Shown: positions 11,367 through 20,808 of the stretch, piece after piece
Layout: each line of letters opens with the position of its first letter
Numbering within the stretch: the stretch's first letter is position 1
Source: Streptomyces sp. NBC_01198
GTDB taxonomy: Bacteria; Actinomycetota; Actinomycetes; Streptomycetales; Streptomycetaceae
Length of the DNA: 64,000 nt
Reading direction: 5' to 3'
NCBI RefSeq assembly: GCF_036010485.1
Contig: NZ_CP108568.1
Span: 2,130,001-2,194,000 of the forward strand
Translations under genes and position numbers: made by a program
Notes under the pieces: generated by a model
Databases searched by the model: none
What the model saw: only the letters and a program-made list of their open reading frames with translations
What the model was told of the DNA's origin: nothing

Positions 11367-14300
11367 GTGAGTTCGGTCATCGTCAAGCGCCCGGCGCGGG
11401 CTTTCCCGCCCGAGATGCCGTCGGAAGAGCTTGAACTGGCGTCACCGCCCGAACTGCAGCGCGGCCAGGACCAGGGCGTGATGATGATGCTGCTGCCCAT
11501 GCTCGCCATGGGCGGCTCGGCCGCGTACTTCTTCATGCCCGGTTCGCAGCCGATCATGAAGGTGATGGGTGGGCTGATGCTCACCTCGATGGTGGCGATG
11601 GCGATAGCGCAGGTGGTGCGCACCCGGCAGGGCGCCAGCGGGCACATGGCCGACAGCCGCCGCGACTACCTCAAATACCTGGCGCAGCAGCGCCGTAAGG
11701 CCCGCAAGGTCGCCGACCAGCAGCGCAGCAGCCAGCTCTACACCCATCCCGCGCCGGACCAGCTGTGGGCGCTGGCCGCCGAGGGCAAGCGGGTCTGGGA
11801 ACGCCGCCCGGGCGACGACGACTTCGGGCAGGTGCGGGTGGGGCTGGCCCCGCAGCAGCTGGCCACCCCGCTGGTCGCCCCGGACACCGCCCCGGTGGAC
11901 CAGCTTGAGCCGCTGACCGCGCACGCCATGCAGCGCTTCATCGCCGCCTACGGCACCGTGGAGGGGCTGCCGCTGGCGGTGTCGCTGCGGGCGTTCTCCC
12001 ATGTCGCGCTGACCGGTGATCCCGAGGCCGTCTACGGGCAGGCGCGGGCGATGATCGCGCAGCTGTCGACGCTGCACTCGCCGGCCGACCTGGTGCTCGG
12101 TGTGGCCGCCTCGCAGTCCGCGCTGCGCGAGTGGGAGTGGGTCAAGTGGCTGCCGCACACGCAGTCCCCGGCCGACCTGGACGGGGCGGGCACCCGGCGG
12201 CTGGTGGTGGGCGACATGGGCGAGCTGGAGGAACTGCTGCACGGCAGGCTGGAGGACCGTCCGCGGTTCCAGCGTGACGCGTCGCCGCTGCTCGACCAGG
12301 CGCACGTGGTGGTCTTCGTGGACGGCGGTACGGTCCCGGCGACGTCGGTGCTCGCCGCCGGTGAGGGCCTGCTGGGCGTGACCGTGGTGGAGATGGCGCC
12401 CGGCGAGACCGGGGAGCCGCGCGGCGACCTGTGGCTGCGCTGCACCTCCGAGGAGATGCTGCTGCGCTCGGCGTCCGGCGGCGCGTACGGCGGCACACCG
12501 GACCGGCTGAGCGCCATAGAGGCCGAGTCGCTGGCCCGCCAGCTGGCGCCGCTGCGGCCGGCCGACGGCGGCGACGACGAACCGCTGCTGTCCAACCTGG
12601 ACTTCACCGACCTGATGGGTATCGGCGAGGCCTCGTCCTTCGACGTCTCCCGCGGCTGGGTGCCGCGCAGCCAGCACGAGCGGCTGCGGGTACCGATCGG
12701 GGTGGGCGAGGACGGCGAGCCGGTGCACCTCGACCTGAAGGAGGCGGCGCAGGAGGGCATGGGGCCGCACGGGCTGTGCGTGGGCGCCACCGGTTCCGGC
12801 AAGTCCGAGCTGCTGCGCACCCTGGTGCTCGGCCTGGCCGTCACGCACTCCTCGGAGTCGCTGAACTTCGTGCTGGCCGACTTCAAGGGCGGCGCGACCT
12901 TCGCCGGTATGAGCGACATGCCGCACGTGTCGGCGGTCATCACCAACCTGGCGGACGACCTGACCCTGGTCGACCGGATGCGCGACTCGATCACCGGTGA
13001 ACTGCAGCGGCGCCAGGAGCTGCTGAAGTCCACCGGCAACTACGCCAACATCCACGACTACGAGCGGGCCAGGACCGCGGGCGCGGCCCTCGAACCGCTG
13101 GCTTCGCTGGTGCTGGTCATCGACGAGTTCAGCGAACTGCTGACCGCCAAGCCCGAATTCATCGACATGTTCATCCAGATCGGCCGCATCGGCCGTTCGC
13201 TGGGCGTGCACCTGCTGCTGGCCTCGCAGCGCCTGGAGGAGGGCAGGCTGCGCGGCCTGGACACGTATCTGTCCTACCGCATCGGCCTGCGGACCTTCTC
13301 CGCCTCGGAGTCGCGGGCCGCGCTCGGCGTGCCGGACGCCTACCACCTGCCGTCGGTGCCCGGTTCGGGGTATCTGAAGTTCGGCACCGACACCATGGTG
13401 CGGTTCAAGGCCGCCTACGTGTCGGGCCCGCACCGCAGGGGCCGGGAGACCGAGGCCGAGGGCGGCGCGCAGAGCGGCCGCCGGGCGGCGCCGTTCACCG
13501 CCGCGCCGGTGCCGATGAGCGCGCCGGCGGTCCGGCCGGTGGCGGCGCAGCGCGACGACGCCGTGGCCGACACCGTGCTCGACGTGCTGGTGCGGCGCCT
13601 TGAGGGCCGCGGCCCCGAGGCGCACCAGGTGTGGCTGCCGCCGCTGGACGAGGCGCCGAGCCTGGACCGGCTGATGCCGCTCGCGGTGTCCGCCGACCGC
13701 GGCCTGCAGGCGACCGGCGGGACGCCGCTGGGCGGCCTCTCGGTGCCGCTGGGCATCGTGGACAAGCCGTTCGAGCAGCGCCGCGACCCGCTGATGCTGG
13801 ACTTCAGCGGGGCGGCCGGCCACGGTCTGATCGTCGGCGGGCCGCGCAGCGGCAAGTCCACGATGCTGCGCACCCTGGTGGCGTCCTTCGCGCTGACCCA
13901 CACGCCGGACGAGGTGCAGTTCTACTGCCTGGACTTCGGCGGTGGCGCGCTGCGCGCGGTGGACGGCCTGGCCCATGTGGGCGGGGTCGCGGGGCGACTG
14001 GAACCCGACCGGGTGCGCCGGGCGGTGGCCGAGGTCGCGGGCGTGCTGGCCCGCCGCGAGGAGACCTTCCGCAGCCGCGGGATCGACACGGTGGCGTCGT
14101 ACCGCAGGCTGCGGGCGACCGGTGAACTGCCCGACGAGCAGTGGGGCGACGTCTTCCTGCTGATCGACGGCTGGGGCGCGTTCAAGCAGGACAACGAGCG
14201 CCTGGAACCGGTGGTCGCCGACATCGCCGCCCGCGGTCTGGGCTTCGGCGTGCACGTGGTGCTCACCGCGTCGCGTTACATGGAGGTCAGGGCCGCGCTC

Positions 14301-15299
14301 AAGGACCAGTTGCTGAACCGGCTCGAACTGCGGCTCGGCGACGTCATGGACTCCGAGATCAACCGCAAGGTCGCCGCGAACGTCCCGGCCGGGGTGCCCG
14401 GTCGCGGCATCACGCAGCAGCAGTTGCACTTCATGGCGGGCCTGCCGCGTATCGACGGCAGTTCGGCGTCGGCCGACCTCACCGAGGGCGGCGCCGCGAT
14501 GGTGGAGGCGGTCAACTCGGCCTGGCGCGGGGCGCCCGCGCCGGGCATCCGGATGCTGCCGACGATGCTCACCGCCGAGCAGCTGCCCGACGGTTCGCGC
14601 TTCCCGGAGCGCGGGGTGGCGATCGGCATCGACGAGACGGCTCTCGCGCCGGTCTTCGTGAACTTCGAGACCGATCCGGTGCTGATCGTCTTCGGCGACA
14701 GCGAGTCGGGCAAGACGGCCGCGCTGCGGCACATCGCCCGGCAGCTCAGCCAGCGCTACACCCCGCAGGAGGCCATGCTGGTGGTCGGCGACTACCGGCG
14801 CACCCTGCTCGGCGCGCTCCCCGACAGCCATGTGCTGGAGTACATCGCGGCGTCGGCGGCCATGGAGACGCACATGACCGAGGTGCAGAAGCTGGTCGAA
14901 CGGCGTGCACCCGGTCCGGACGTCACCCCGCGGCAGCTGCGCGACCGCAGCTGGTGGAGCGGGCCGCAGCTGTTCGTGCTGATCGACGACTACGAGCTGG
15001 TCGCGGCGGGCAGCAACCCGATGGCGCAGCTGGCCGACAGCCTGCCGTTCGCCCGCGACGTCGGGGTGCGCTTCATCATCGCCCGCAGCAGCGGCGGTGC
15101 GGGGCGCTCGATGTACGAGCCGTTCATGCAGCGCGCCAAGGAACTGGGCGCGCAGGGCCTGGTGTTGTCGGGCGACCCGATCGAGGGCGAGCTGATGGGC
15201 AGCGTGCGGCCGCGGCACATGCCACCCGGCCGGGCGATCTTCGCGGCGCGCCGCGGCGGCAGCCGGCTGGTGCAACTGGCCTGGACCCCGGAGGGGTGA
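11367..15299 (+). CDS. eccC: Type VII secretion ATPase EccC (three FtsK/SpoIIIE domains in one chain)
   Basis: EccC is the motor and substrate receptor of ESX systems. The 1310-aa protein has two N-terminal transmembrane helices (about residues 39-58 and 66-84), a stalk/DUF domain, then three ATPase domains. Walker A lysines are K479 (GATGSGKSE), K830 (GPRSGKST) and K1116 (GDSESGKTA). The first Walker B is VLVIDEF at D586-E587. The second domain reads LLIDGWG, lacking the catalytic Glu, as in family members where only ATPase 1 is canonical. The start is GTG 11367. It heads a plus-strand series with SseB-like, WXG-like and effector genes. Confidence 0.96.
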   Translation: MSSVIVKRPARAFPPEMPSEELELASPPELQRGQDQGVMMMLLPMLAMGGSAAYFFMPGSQPIMKVMGGLMLTSMVAMAIAQVVRTRQGASGHMADSRRDYLKYLAQQRRKARKVADQQRSSQLYTHPAPDQLWALAAEGKRVWERRPGDDDFGQVRVGLAPQQLATPLVAPDTAPVDQLEPLTAHAMQRFIAAYGTVEGLPLAVSLRAFSHVALTGDPEAVYGQARAMIAQLSTLHSPADLVLGVAASQSALREWEWVKWLPHTQSPADLDGAGTRRLVVGDMGELEELLHGRLEDRPRFQRDASPLLDQAHVVVFVDGGTVPATSVLAAGEGLLGVTVVEMAPGETGEPRGDLWLRCTSEEMLLRSASGGAYGGTPDRLSAIEAESLARQLAPLRPADGGDDEPLLSNLDFTDLMGIGEASSFDVSRGWVPRSQHERLRVPIGVGEDGEPVHLDLKEAAQEGMGPHGLCVGATGSGKSELLRTLVLGLAVTHSSESLNFVLADFKGGATFAGMSDMPHVSAVITNLADDLTLVDRMRDSITGELQRRQELLKSTGNYANIHDYERARTAGAALEPLASLVLVIDEFSELLTAKPEFIDMFIQIGRIGRSLGVHLLLASQRLEEGRLRGLDTYLSYRIGLRTFSASESRAALGVPDAYHLPSVPGSGYLKFGTDTMVRFKAAYVSGPHRRGRETEAEGGAQSGRRAAPFTAAPVPMSAPAVRPVAAQRDDAVADTVLDVLVRRLEGRGPEAHQVWLPPLDEAPSLDRLMPLAVSADRGLQATGGTPLGGLSVPLGIVDKPFEQRRDPLMLDFSGAAGHGLIVGGPRSGKSTMLRTLVASFALTHTPDEVQFYCLDFGGGALRAVDGLAHVGGVAGRLEPDRVRRAVAEVAGVLARREETFRSRGIDTVASYRRLRATGELPDEQWGDVFLLIDGWGAFKQDNERLEPVVADIAARGLGFGVHVVLTASRYMEVRAALKDQLLNRLELRLGDVMDSEINRKVAANVPAGVPGRGITQQQLHFMAGLPRIDGSSASADLTEGGAAMVEAVNSAWRGAPAPGIRMLPTMLTAEQLPDGSRFPERGVAIGIDETALAPVFVNFETDPVLIVFGDSESGKTAALRHIARQLSQRYTPQEAMLVVGDYRRTLLGALPDSHVLEYIAASAAMETHMTEVQKLVERRAPGPDVTPRQLRDRSWWSGPQLFVLIDDYELVAAGSNPMAQLADSLPFARDVGVRFIIARSSGGAGRSMYEPFMQRAKELGAQGLVLSGDPIEGELMGSVRPRHMPPGRAIFAARRGGSRLVQLAWTPEG

Positions 15300-15364
15300 G
15301 CGGGGGCGTTGACGCACAGGTCACGCGATCCCCGTCTGCTGCTAGGTTTTTTGTCGGGATGAGT

Positions 15365-15386
15365 GCGGCCGCAGGCCGGCGGCCGC
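15365..15386 (+). repeat. NotI-like inverted repeat before the SseB-like gene
   Basis: Two GCGGCCGC octamers (15365-15372 and 15379-15386) flank AGGCCG, giving a strong potential hairpin. It lies 22 bp before the next start codon and just after a run of six T. It may attenuate read-through from eccC. Confidence 0.4.
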
Positions 15387-15407
15387 ACCGGCGATGGGGG
15401 CACGATC

Positions 15408-16022
15408 ATGAAGTCGGACTGGGACCGGCTGTACGGCTCCGGCGGTGACGTACCGCCGGACGAGTCCGGCGGAAGCAGCGACGGCGGTCGGAGCGCGGCC
15501 GCCGCGCCGCCCGCGGCGTGGTCGCGGCTGACGGAGCTGGTGGACGGCGCGGGCGACAGCCCGCCGGTGCCGGTGGCCGCGGCCTTCGGCATGCTGCCGA
15601 GCGCCCAGGAGGGCGCCCACGCGGCGCTGGTCTCCGAACTGGCCGACCTGCACGCGGGCAACGGCGACCCGGAGGCCCTGATCGACGCCTTCCGGGCGAG
15701 CCTGGTCATGGTGCCGACGCTGGAGGGCGGCGACCTGTGGGCGACGCGCATGGGGGGTATCCACTGGGTGTACGCCTTCTCCGACGACACCGAGCTGGCG
15801 CGCTTCGCGGTGGCGCGGGGTGCTGACGGCTCGTCGGAGGTGGACTACCTGTCGGTCTACGGGTGGCGGCTGCTGGACGAGGTGGTCCCCGCGGTCGGCG
15901 AACCGGCGGGCGTGGCCTTGGACGTGGCGGGGGGTCGGCCGATGATCTTCCCGCCGGTGACGGGTGTGGTACCTGACGAGGCCGCGGTGGACGCCGCGGC
16001 GGTGAACGGGGAGGAACGATGA
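15408..16022 (+). CDS. SseB-like family protein in the T7SS locus
   Basis: A 204-aa soluble protein. A low-complexity Gly/Ser/Ala N-terminus (to about residue 40) is followed by an SseB-like domain (LIDAFRASLVMVPTL, then GDLWATRMGGIHWVYAFSDDTELARFA and SVYGWRLLDEV). SseB domains occur in secretion chaperones of enterobacteria and, in actinobacteria, next to T7SS genes. The ATG at 15408 has GGGGG 8 nt upstream. Its stop overlaps the next start by 4 nt (ATGA), so it is coupled to the WXG-like gene that follows. A chaperone role for that protein is an inference from context only. Confidence 0.72.
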   Translation: MKSDWDRLYGSGGDVPPDESGGSSDGGRSAAAAPPAAWSRLTELVDGAGDSPPVPVAAAFGMLPSAQEGAHAALVSELADLHAGNGDPEALIDAFRASLVMVPTLEGGDLWATRMGGIHWVYAFSDDTELARFAVARGADGSSEVDYLSVYGWRLLDEVVPAVGEPAGVALDVAGGRPMIFPPVTGVVPDEAAVDAAAVNGEER

Positions 16023-16681
16023 CCGGAGGCAGCGGGGGCGGCGGCGGTTACAACGTCACCGAGACGGCGCTGGCCCAGACGGCGGCCGGGCTCAACGGCG
16101 TCATCCACGAACTGCAGTCGATGGGGCAGGAAGCGGCGGCCGACGTCGGCCGCGGCTTCTCCAACCTCAAACTGACCGGCATGCAGACCGGGCACTCCGG
16201 GCTCACGTCGGCCTTCGACGGCTTCTGCGACCGCTGGGAGTGGGGCGTGCGGACCATCGTCCAGGACGCCGACCAGATCGCGCAGCGGCTGGGCCTGGCG
16301 GCCGGCACGTACTACGAGATGGACCAGTACGCCATGAAGACCCTCAAGGTCGTCGTGGCCTCCGACCTCGGCAATCCGAACCTGACCGAGGAGCAGGAGG
16401 AGAACATGTCATGGGGCCAGATCGGCTCCGACAACGCGATCAACGACTTCCTGCACCCGGACTTCAGCGCGAAGTCCGCCGACCAGGCGCTGTCCGACAT
16501 GGGCCAGACCTGGAAGGACACCGCCCACGACATGAGCCAGTCCATCCCGATGGAGACCGCGGCGACACTCACCGGACAGAAGGACGAGTACGACCAGTCG
16601 CTGGACCAGCTCTACGGCCCGACCCCCGACGAGCGCGCGCAGCAGCAGGCTCAGGGCGGTGGCACCGGCAGCGGCGGCTGA
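16019..16681 (+). CDS. WXG100-like T7SS-associated protein
   Basis: This 220-aa, largely helical protein contains a WEWG element (FCDRWEWGVRTIVQDADQIAQRL, residues about 70-92) where WXG100 proteins have their turn. A second helical block and a polar C-terminal tail ending in GGGTGSGG follow. It overlaps the SseB-like gene by 4 nt and shares one base with the next start (TGATG), so three genes are translationally chained. It is probably a T7SS substrate or a partner protein for the effector encoded next. It is longer than the usual 100-aa WXG100 proteins. Confidence 0.7.
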   Translation: MTGGSGGGGGYNVTETALAQTAAGLNGVIHELQSMGQEAAADVGRGFSNLKLTGMQTGHSGLTSAFDGFCDRWEWGVRTIVQDADQIAQRLGLAAGTYYEMDQYAMKTLKVVVASDLGNPNLTEEQEENMSWGQIGSDNAINDFLHPDFSAKSADQALSDMGQTWKDTAHDMSQSIPMETAATLTGQKDEYDQSLDQLYGPTPDERAQQQAQGGGTGSGG

Positions 16682-18429
16682 TGGGCGTCCGGGCGGTCGC
16701 CGACGCGATCGGCGAGCGCGGCGAGCGGCTGCTGCGCTCGGCCGAGCACAGGGCCGGCGCCCTGGTCGAGGACCGCGCCCACCTGCTGGCCGCCGGGCTG
16801 GACGCCGCCGGGCTGCACGGCGCGGCGCGCTGGACCGCGGACAGCGGCGACCTGGTCGCCGACCGGCTCGGTGCCGGTGTCGCCGAGCGGCAGCTGGGGC
16901 AGAGCGAGGACCCCAGGGACCTGCTGCACGGCGACGCCGGCCGCATCCGTACCGCGGCCGGCCACCTGCGCCGGCTGCGCACTGCCTTCGACGCCGGGTG
17001 CACGGGCCTGTCCCGGCTCGACCCGGGCGACTGGAAGGGGCTGGGCGGCGACGCCTTCCGCACGGCCTTCGCACGGCAGCCCGCGGCATGGGGCCGCGCG
17101 GCATCGGCGTGCCAGGAGGCGGCGGACGCCCTGGAGCACTACGCCTTCGTGGTGGACTGGGCGCAGCGCCAGGCCAAGGAGGCCGCCCGGCTGTGGAAGC
17201 AGGGCTTCGAGGCGTGCGGGAAGGCCACGCGGGCCTACCAGGTGAAGGTCGCGGAATACCACTCCGCGCTGGCGGCCGCCGGCGCCACGCAGGCGCCTCC
17301 GTCCCCGCCGAGCCCCTTCGTCGACCCGGGCGCGGACGACCGGAGCGCCGCGCACGACCTGCTGACCGCGGCGCGGGACCAGCGCGACACGGTGGCGCGG
17401 GCCGCCGAGACGGCGCTGCGGTCCGCAACCGGGCTCGCCCCGGCGCTGCCGGACTTCGCCGCCCGGCTCGGGTCCGACACCGTCGACCTGCTGGACGGCG
17501 CACCGATCCGCCTCGAGCACTTCGCCGGCGGGCTGATCCGCAGCGGCACGGACGCGATGCGCTTCGGACGCGGGCTGAACCCGTGCGACCCGTACAACCG
17601 CAGCCACCCTGCCGCGTATCTGGCGCGGCTGAACGGCACCGCGACCGGGCTGCTCCGGCTGGCTGCGCACCCCGAGCGGCTGCCCGGGATCGTCGTCGGC
17701 GCCGGCTGGGGCACCGACGGCGACGAGGCGGGCGGGCGGCTCGTTGGCAACGTCCTGCTGACCCTCGCGACGGACGGCGGCAGCGCCGCGGGCCGCGATG
17801 CCGTGCCGGCGCGCGGCATCGGTCCCGACGGCATCCGCGGTCCTGCGGACGGTGGACCCGAGGGGCTGCGGCAGGGGCTGGAGAGTGCGGTGCCGCGCCT
17901 TCCCGACGGTGGTTTCCAGCGGTACCCGGACCCGCGCGGGGTCTGGACGACGATTCAGGTCCACGGCGGCATCACGGTCGCGGGCCGGCCGCACAACAGC
18001 GCCGGCAGCGTACGTGCCGCGCTGGAGACCTGGTACGGCAATCCGCGGGCCGCCGCGGCCCGCACGCTCGGCGGGCCGGCGGACGGGCGGCTCGACGTAC
18101 TGAGCGCCGAGCGCCCGGGCGTGCACCACGGCGGCGTCCGGGACGACACCTCCTTCGGCTACACCGGCCCCGGGCCCACCGCCTACCGGCAAGTCGCCGA
18201 CGACGTAGGCCGGTCGGGACACGGGTCGAGCGCCCTCGTCCAGGTCGAGTGGGGGCAGCGCGCCCACGGAGTACGGGCCACGCACGTCTTCGCCGCGCTG
18301 AACCACCGGGGCCGGGTGTTCTGGTGGGACCCGCAGGCGGGCCTGGTGAGCACCAGCCCGATCCACCTGGCGGCGCGGCACGTCTTCCACTACGTCCTGG
18401 ACGCGCACGGGCGGCGGGTCGCGGACTGA
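16681..18429 (+). CDS. T7SS effector with degenerate papain-fold toxin domain (paralogue A)
   Basis: A 582-aa protein with two parts. Residues 1 to about 370 are a helical T7SS-export region with a WXG turn (GDWKGLGGDAFRTAF) and the shared block FAGGLIRSGTD. The C-terminal ~180 residues look like the papain-fold glutamine-deamidase toxin family (Tox-PL): THVFAALNHRGRVFWWDPQ carries the expected His (H535), Asp (D550) and Gln (Q552). The nucleophile position reads HNSAGS (S440) instead of NC, and the whole C-terminal domain has no cysteine. It is therefore probably inactive or changed in activity. It starts at the ATG overlapping the previous stop. It is a clear paralogue of the next gene. Confidence 0.72.
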   Translation: MGVRAVADAIGERGERLLRSAEHRAGALVEDRAHLLAAGLDAAGLHGAARWTADSGDLVADRLGAGVAERQLGQSEDPRDLLHGDAGRIRTAAGHLRRLRTAFDAGCTGLSRLDPGDWKGLGGDAFRTAFARQPAAWGRAASACQEAADALEHYAFVVDWAQRQAKEAARLWKQGFEACGKATRAYQVKVAEYHSALAAAGATQAPPSPPSPFVDPGADDRSAAHDLLTAARDQRDTVARAAETALRSATGLAPALPDFAARLGSDTVDLLDGAPIRLEHFAGGLIRSGTDAMRFGRGLNPCDPYNRSHPAAYLARLNGTATGLLRLAAHPERLPGIVVGAGWGTDGDEAGGRLVGNVLLTLATDGGSAAGRDAVPARGIGPDGIRGPADGGPEGLRQGLESAVPRLPDGGFQRYPDPRGVWTTIQVHGGITVAGRPHNSAGSVRAALETWYGNPRAAAARTLGGPADGRLDVLSAERPGVHHGGVRDDTSFGYTGPGPTAYRQVADDVGRSGHGSSALVQVEWGQRAHGVRATHVFAALNHRGRVFWWDPQAGLVSTSPIHLAARHVFHYVLDAHGRRVAD

Positions 18430-18656
18430 GCTCCGCGCCGCTTCCCGGGCCGCCGGAGAAAGACGGAAACGGGCTGGACCGGGCGGCCTGAAAGGTCCGT
18501 TGCGCTGTGCTTCGTCGGCCCGCTGGCCTGGCGGTTCCCGTCCCGGAGATGCGGCCCCTGGCCGGAACCTGCGAGGATGGGCGGCGATCGTCAACACAGC
18601 ACGAGCGGACCGGCCGCCGAACCGGCGCCGCAGAACAGCACCGCGGGGGTGGGCTG
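18430..18656 (+). other. Spacer between the two effector paralogues
   Basis: This 227-bp gene-free spacer contains only a weak GGACC/GGTCC pair (18476-18498). It probably carries a promoter or leader for the second effector, because the chained overlaps of the upstream genes stop here. No clear -35/-10 pair is seen. Confidence 0.3.
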
Positions 18657-20348
18657 ATGGGCCTGGGAAGTCTGGTCAACAAGATCGGCGACGGCGGCGA
18701 GAAGCTGCTGGGCAAGGCCAAGAAGAAGGCCGGCGACCTGATCGACGACGGGGCCCACGCCGTCGGCGACGGCCTGGACCACGTCGGCCTGCACGACGCG
18801 GCGGACTGGGTCGACGACCACGGTGACTCGATCGCCGACCACCTGGGCGCGCATGTCGACGAGCAGCAGCTCGGCCAGAGCGAGGACCCCAAGGAGCTGG
18901 TGCACGGGGACTCGACGAAGATACGTGAGGTCGCCGGCCACCTGAGCCGCTTCCACTCCGCCTTCGACACCGGCCACACCGGCCTGACCCACCTCGACCC
19001 GGGCAGCTGGGAGGGCGCGGGCGCCGAGGCCTTCCGGTCGAAGTTCGCCCCGCAGCCCGCCAAGTGGGCCAAGGCGGCGACCGCCTGCCAGGACGCGTCG
19101 AACGCGCTGGAGCACTACGCCTTCACCGTCGACTGGGCGCAGGGCCAGGCCAAGGAGGCGGTCCGGCTGTGGAAGCAGGGCACCGACGCGCGCAAGAGGG
19201 CCGCGGACGCCTACAACGCGAAGGTCGACGAGTACAACAAGGACCTGGCCAGCTACAAGGATCTGGTCGACGGCAACGACGACCCGGGCAAGCCGCCGGT
19301 CGCCCCCGGCGCCTTCGTCGACCCCGGCGCCGCCGACAAGAACCACGCCAAGGAGATACTCAACGCGGCCCGCAAGCAGCGCGACACGGTCGCCGGCGAG
19401 GCCGGGACCAAGGTCCGCGCGGCCACCGCGCTCGCACCCGCCAAGCCGGACTTCGCCGACCGGATGAAGAGCGACGGCGGCGACTTCCTCACCTCGATGC
19501 CGATCCAGGCCGAGCACTTCGCCGGCGGGCTCATACGCTCCGGCACCGACATGCTGAAGTTCGTCCGCGGGCTGAACCCGTACGACCCGTACAACATGAC
19601 GCACCCCGCGCAGTATCTGACCCACCTCAACTCCACCGCCGCCGGCCTGCTGGACATGACCGCGCACCCCGAGCGGCTCCCCGGCGTCCTGCTGGGCACG
19701 GGATGGGGGTCCGACGGCTCCGAGGCGGGCGGCCGGCTCGTCGGCAACATCCTGATGGCGATCGCCACCGACGGCGGCAGCGCCGGCGCCAAGGCCGGTG
19801 TCGAGGGTGCGGGCAAGGAGGCGGCCGAGCAGGCCGCGAAGGACGCCGCGGAAAACGGCGGCAAGTGGAAGAACCTCGCGAAGGCCACCAGCGACGTCAA
19901 GGGCAAGGCCTTCCACCAGGGTTCGATGACCCCGGCAGAAGAGGCGCAGTTCCTGCACGACGAATACCCCTGGCTCAAGGACGTCAACGAGACGGGCAAG
20001 CCCGGCTACACCGACAACTGCTCCAAGAACGTGGAAGCGGTCAACGAGCGCCTCGACGGCATGCCATCCAAGGCCACCCCGCTGCAGTCGCCCCAGTGGC
20101 CCAGCCCCACCAGGCTCGGCAACCCCAGCGCGCAGTGGGAGAACGTCAAGAGCTACGACGACATCATCAACGACATGAACGCGCGCGGCGACGGCTCGCG
20201 CGGCGTCGTCTACATCAACCGCGGCGGCAGTGCCCACGTCTTCAACGTGGTCAAGGACAGCAACGGCGTGGTCTTCCTCGACGGGCAGAGCGGCCGGCTG
20301 GCCGACCTCGAAAAGGGCGTTTCGATCCAATACATGCCGTACAAATAG
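18657..20348 (+). CDS. T7SS effector with papain-fold (glutamine deamidase-like) toxin domain (paralogue B)
   Basis: A 563-aa protein. Residues 1 to about 370 match paralogue A closely in layout, including LGQSEDP, a WEG turn (GSWEGAGAEAFRSKF), ALEHYAF.VDWAQ and HFAGGLIRSGTD. They form the presumed T7SS export region. The C-terminal domain has a complete papain-like triad by spacing: C455 in DNCSKN, H527 in AHVFNV, and D542/Q544 in FLDGQSG. This pattern is that of Tox-PL/papain-fold toxin 1, predicted to deamidate glutamine in a target protein. A YrhB/Imm35-like gene 93 bp downstream is the natural immunity candidate. The target is unknown. Confidence 0.75.
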   Translation: MGLGSLVNKIGDGGEKLLGKAKKKAGDLIDDGAHAVGDGLDHVGLHDAADWVDDHGDSIADHLGAHVDEQQLGQSEDPKELVHGDSTKIREVAGHLSRFHSAFDTGHTGLTHLDPGSWEGAGAEAFRSKFAPQPAKWAKAATACQDASNALEHYAFTVDWAQGQAKEAVRLWKQGTDARKRAADAYNAKVDEYNKDLASYKDLVDGNDDPGKPPVAPGAFVDPGAADKNHAKEILNAARKQRDTVAGEAGTKVRAATALAPAKPDFADRMKSDGGDFLTSMPIQAEHFAGGLIRSGTDMLKFVRGLNPYDPYNMTHPAQYLTHLNSTAAGLLDMTAHPERLPGVLLGTGWGSDGSEAGGRLVGNILMAIATDGGSAGAKAGVEGAGKEAAEQAAKDAAENGGKWKNLAKATSDVKGKAFHQGSMTPAEEAQFLHDEYPWLKDVNETGKPGYTDNCSKNVEAVNERLDGMPSKATPLQSPQWPSPTRLGNPSAQWENVKSYDDIINDMNARGDGSRGVVYINRGGSAHVFNVVKDSNGVVFLDGQSGRLADLEKGVSIQYMPYK

Positions 20349-20441
20349 CCTGGACGACCCGACCCTTGTGTGACGCTTGACCGACCCCACCGGGCGCGGC
20401 CGCCAGTGCCGGCCCGGCGCACAGCGAAGAAAGGTGCACCT

Positions 20442-20804
20442 GTGATGACCGAGGAGGAGGCGCTCGCCGCCGCCTGGGCGTTCCTTCGGGACAGGTACGG
20501 CGACGGGCCGCCGACGATCGTGATCGAGCCGGGGAGCACCGCCGAGTACCGGCTGGCCTGGACCGTCCGCTTCGACTCGCAGGAGCACATCGACACCGGC
20601 GACTTCACCCAGGCGCCGATGGTGCGGGAGATCGTGGTGTTCAAGGACGGCTCGCTGATCGGCTTCACGCCCAGCGCGCTGAGCACACCGGACGCCACCG
20701 CCTGGTTCGAGGACGGCGTCTGGCCGGAGCGGCTCGCCCAGCTGACCGACCCCCGGGTCTTCGGGACCCAGTGGACCGGGCAACCCCCCGCCACCGGAGC
20801 GTGA
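20442..20804 (+). CDS. YrhB/Imm35-like putative immunity protein
   Basis: A 120-aa soluble protein beginning at GTG 20442, 7 nt after AAAGG; ATG 20445 is the alternative. It has one compact alpha/beta domain: a helix (EEEALAAAWAFLRDRY), strands including YRLAWTVRF, then MVREIVVFKDGSLIGFTPS. The layout resembles YrhB/Imm35, a family found beside polymorphic toxins. Placed right after an intact deamidase-like effector, it most likely neutralises it. The next gene, 4 bp downstream, contains two related domains. Confidence 0.6.
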   Translation: MMTEEEALAAAWAFLRDRYGDGPPTIVIEPGSTAEYRLAWTVRFDSQEHIDTGDFTQAPMVREIVVFKDGSLIGFTPSALSTPDATAWFEDGVWPERLAQLTDPRVFGTQWTGQPPATGA

Positions 20805-20808
20805 GGGC

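Noticed and set aside
11442..15317. A 1291-codon minus-strand frame opposite eccC
   Set aside because: Antisense shadow of a clear three-ATPase EccC; H/R/Q-rich with no motif.
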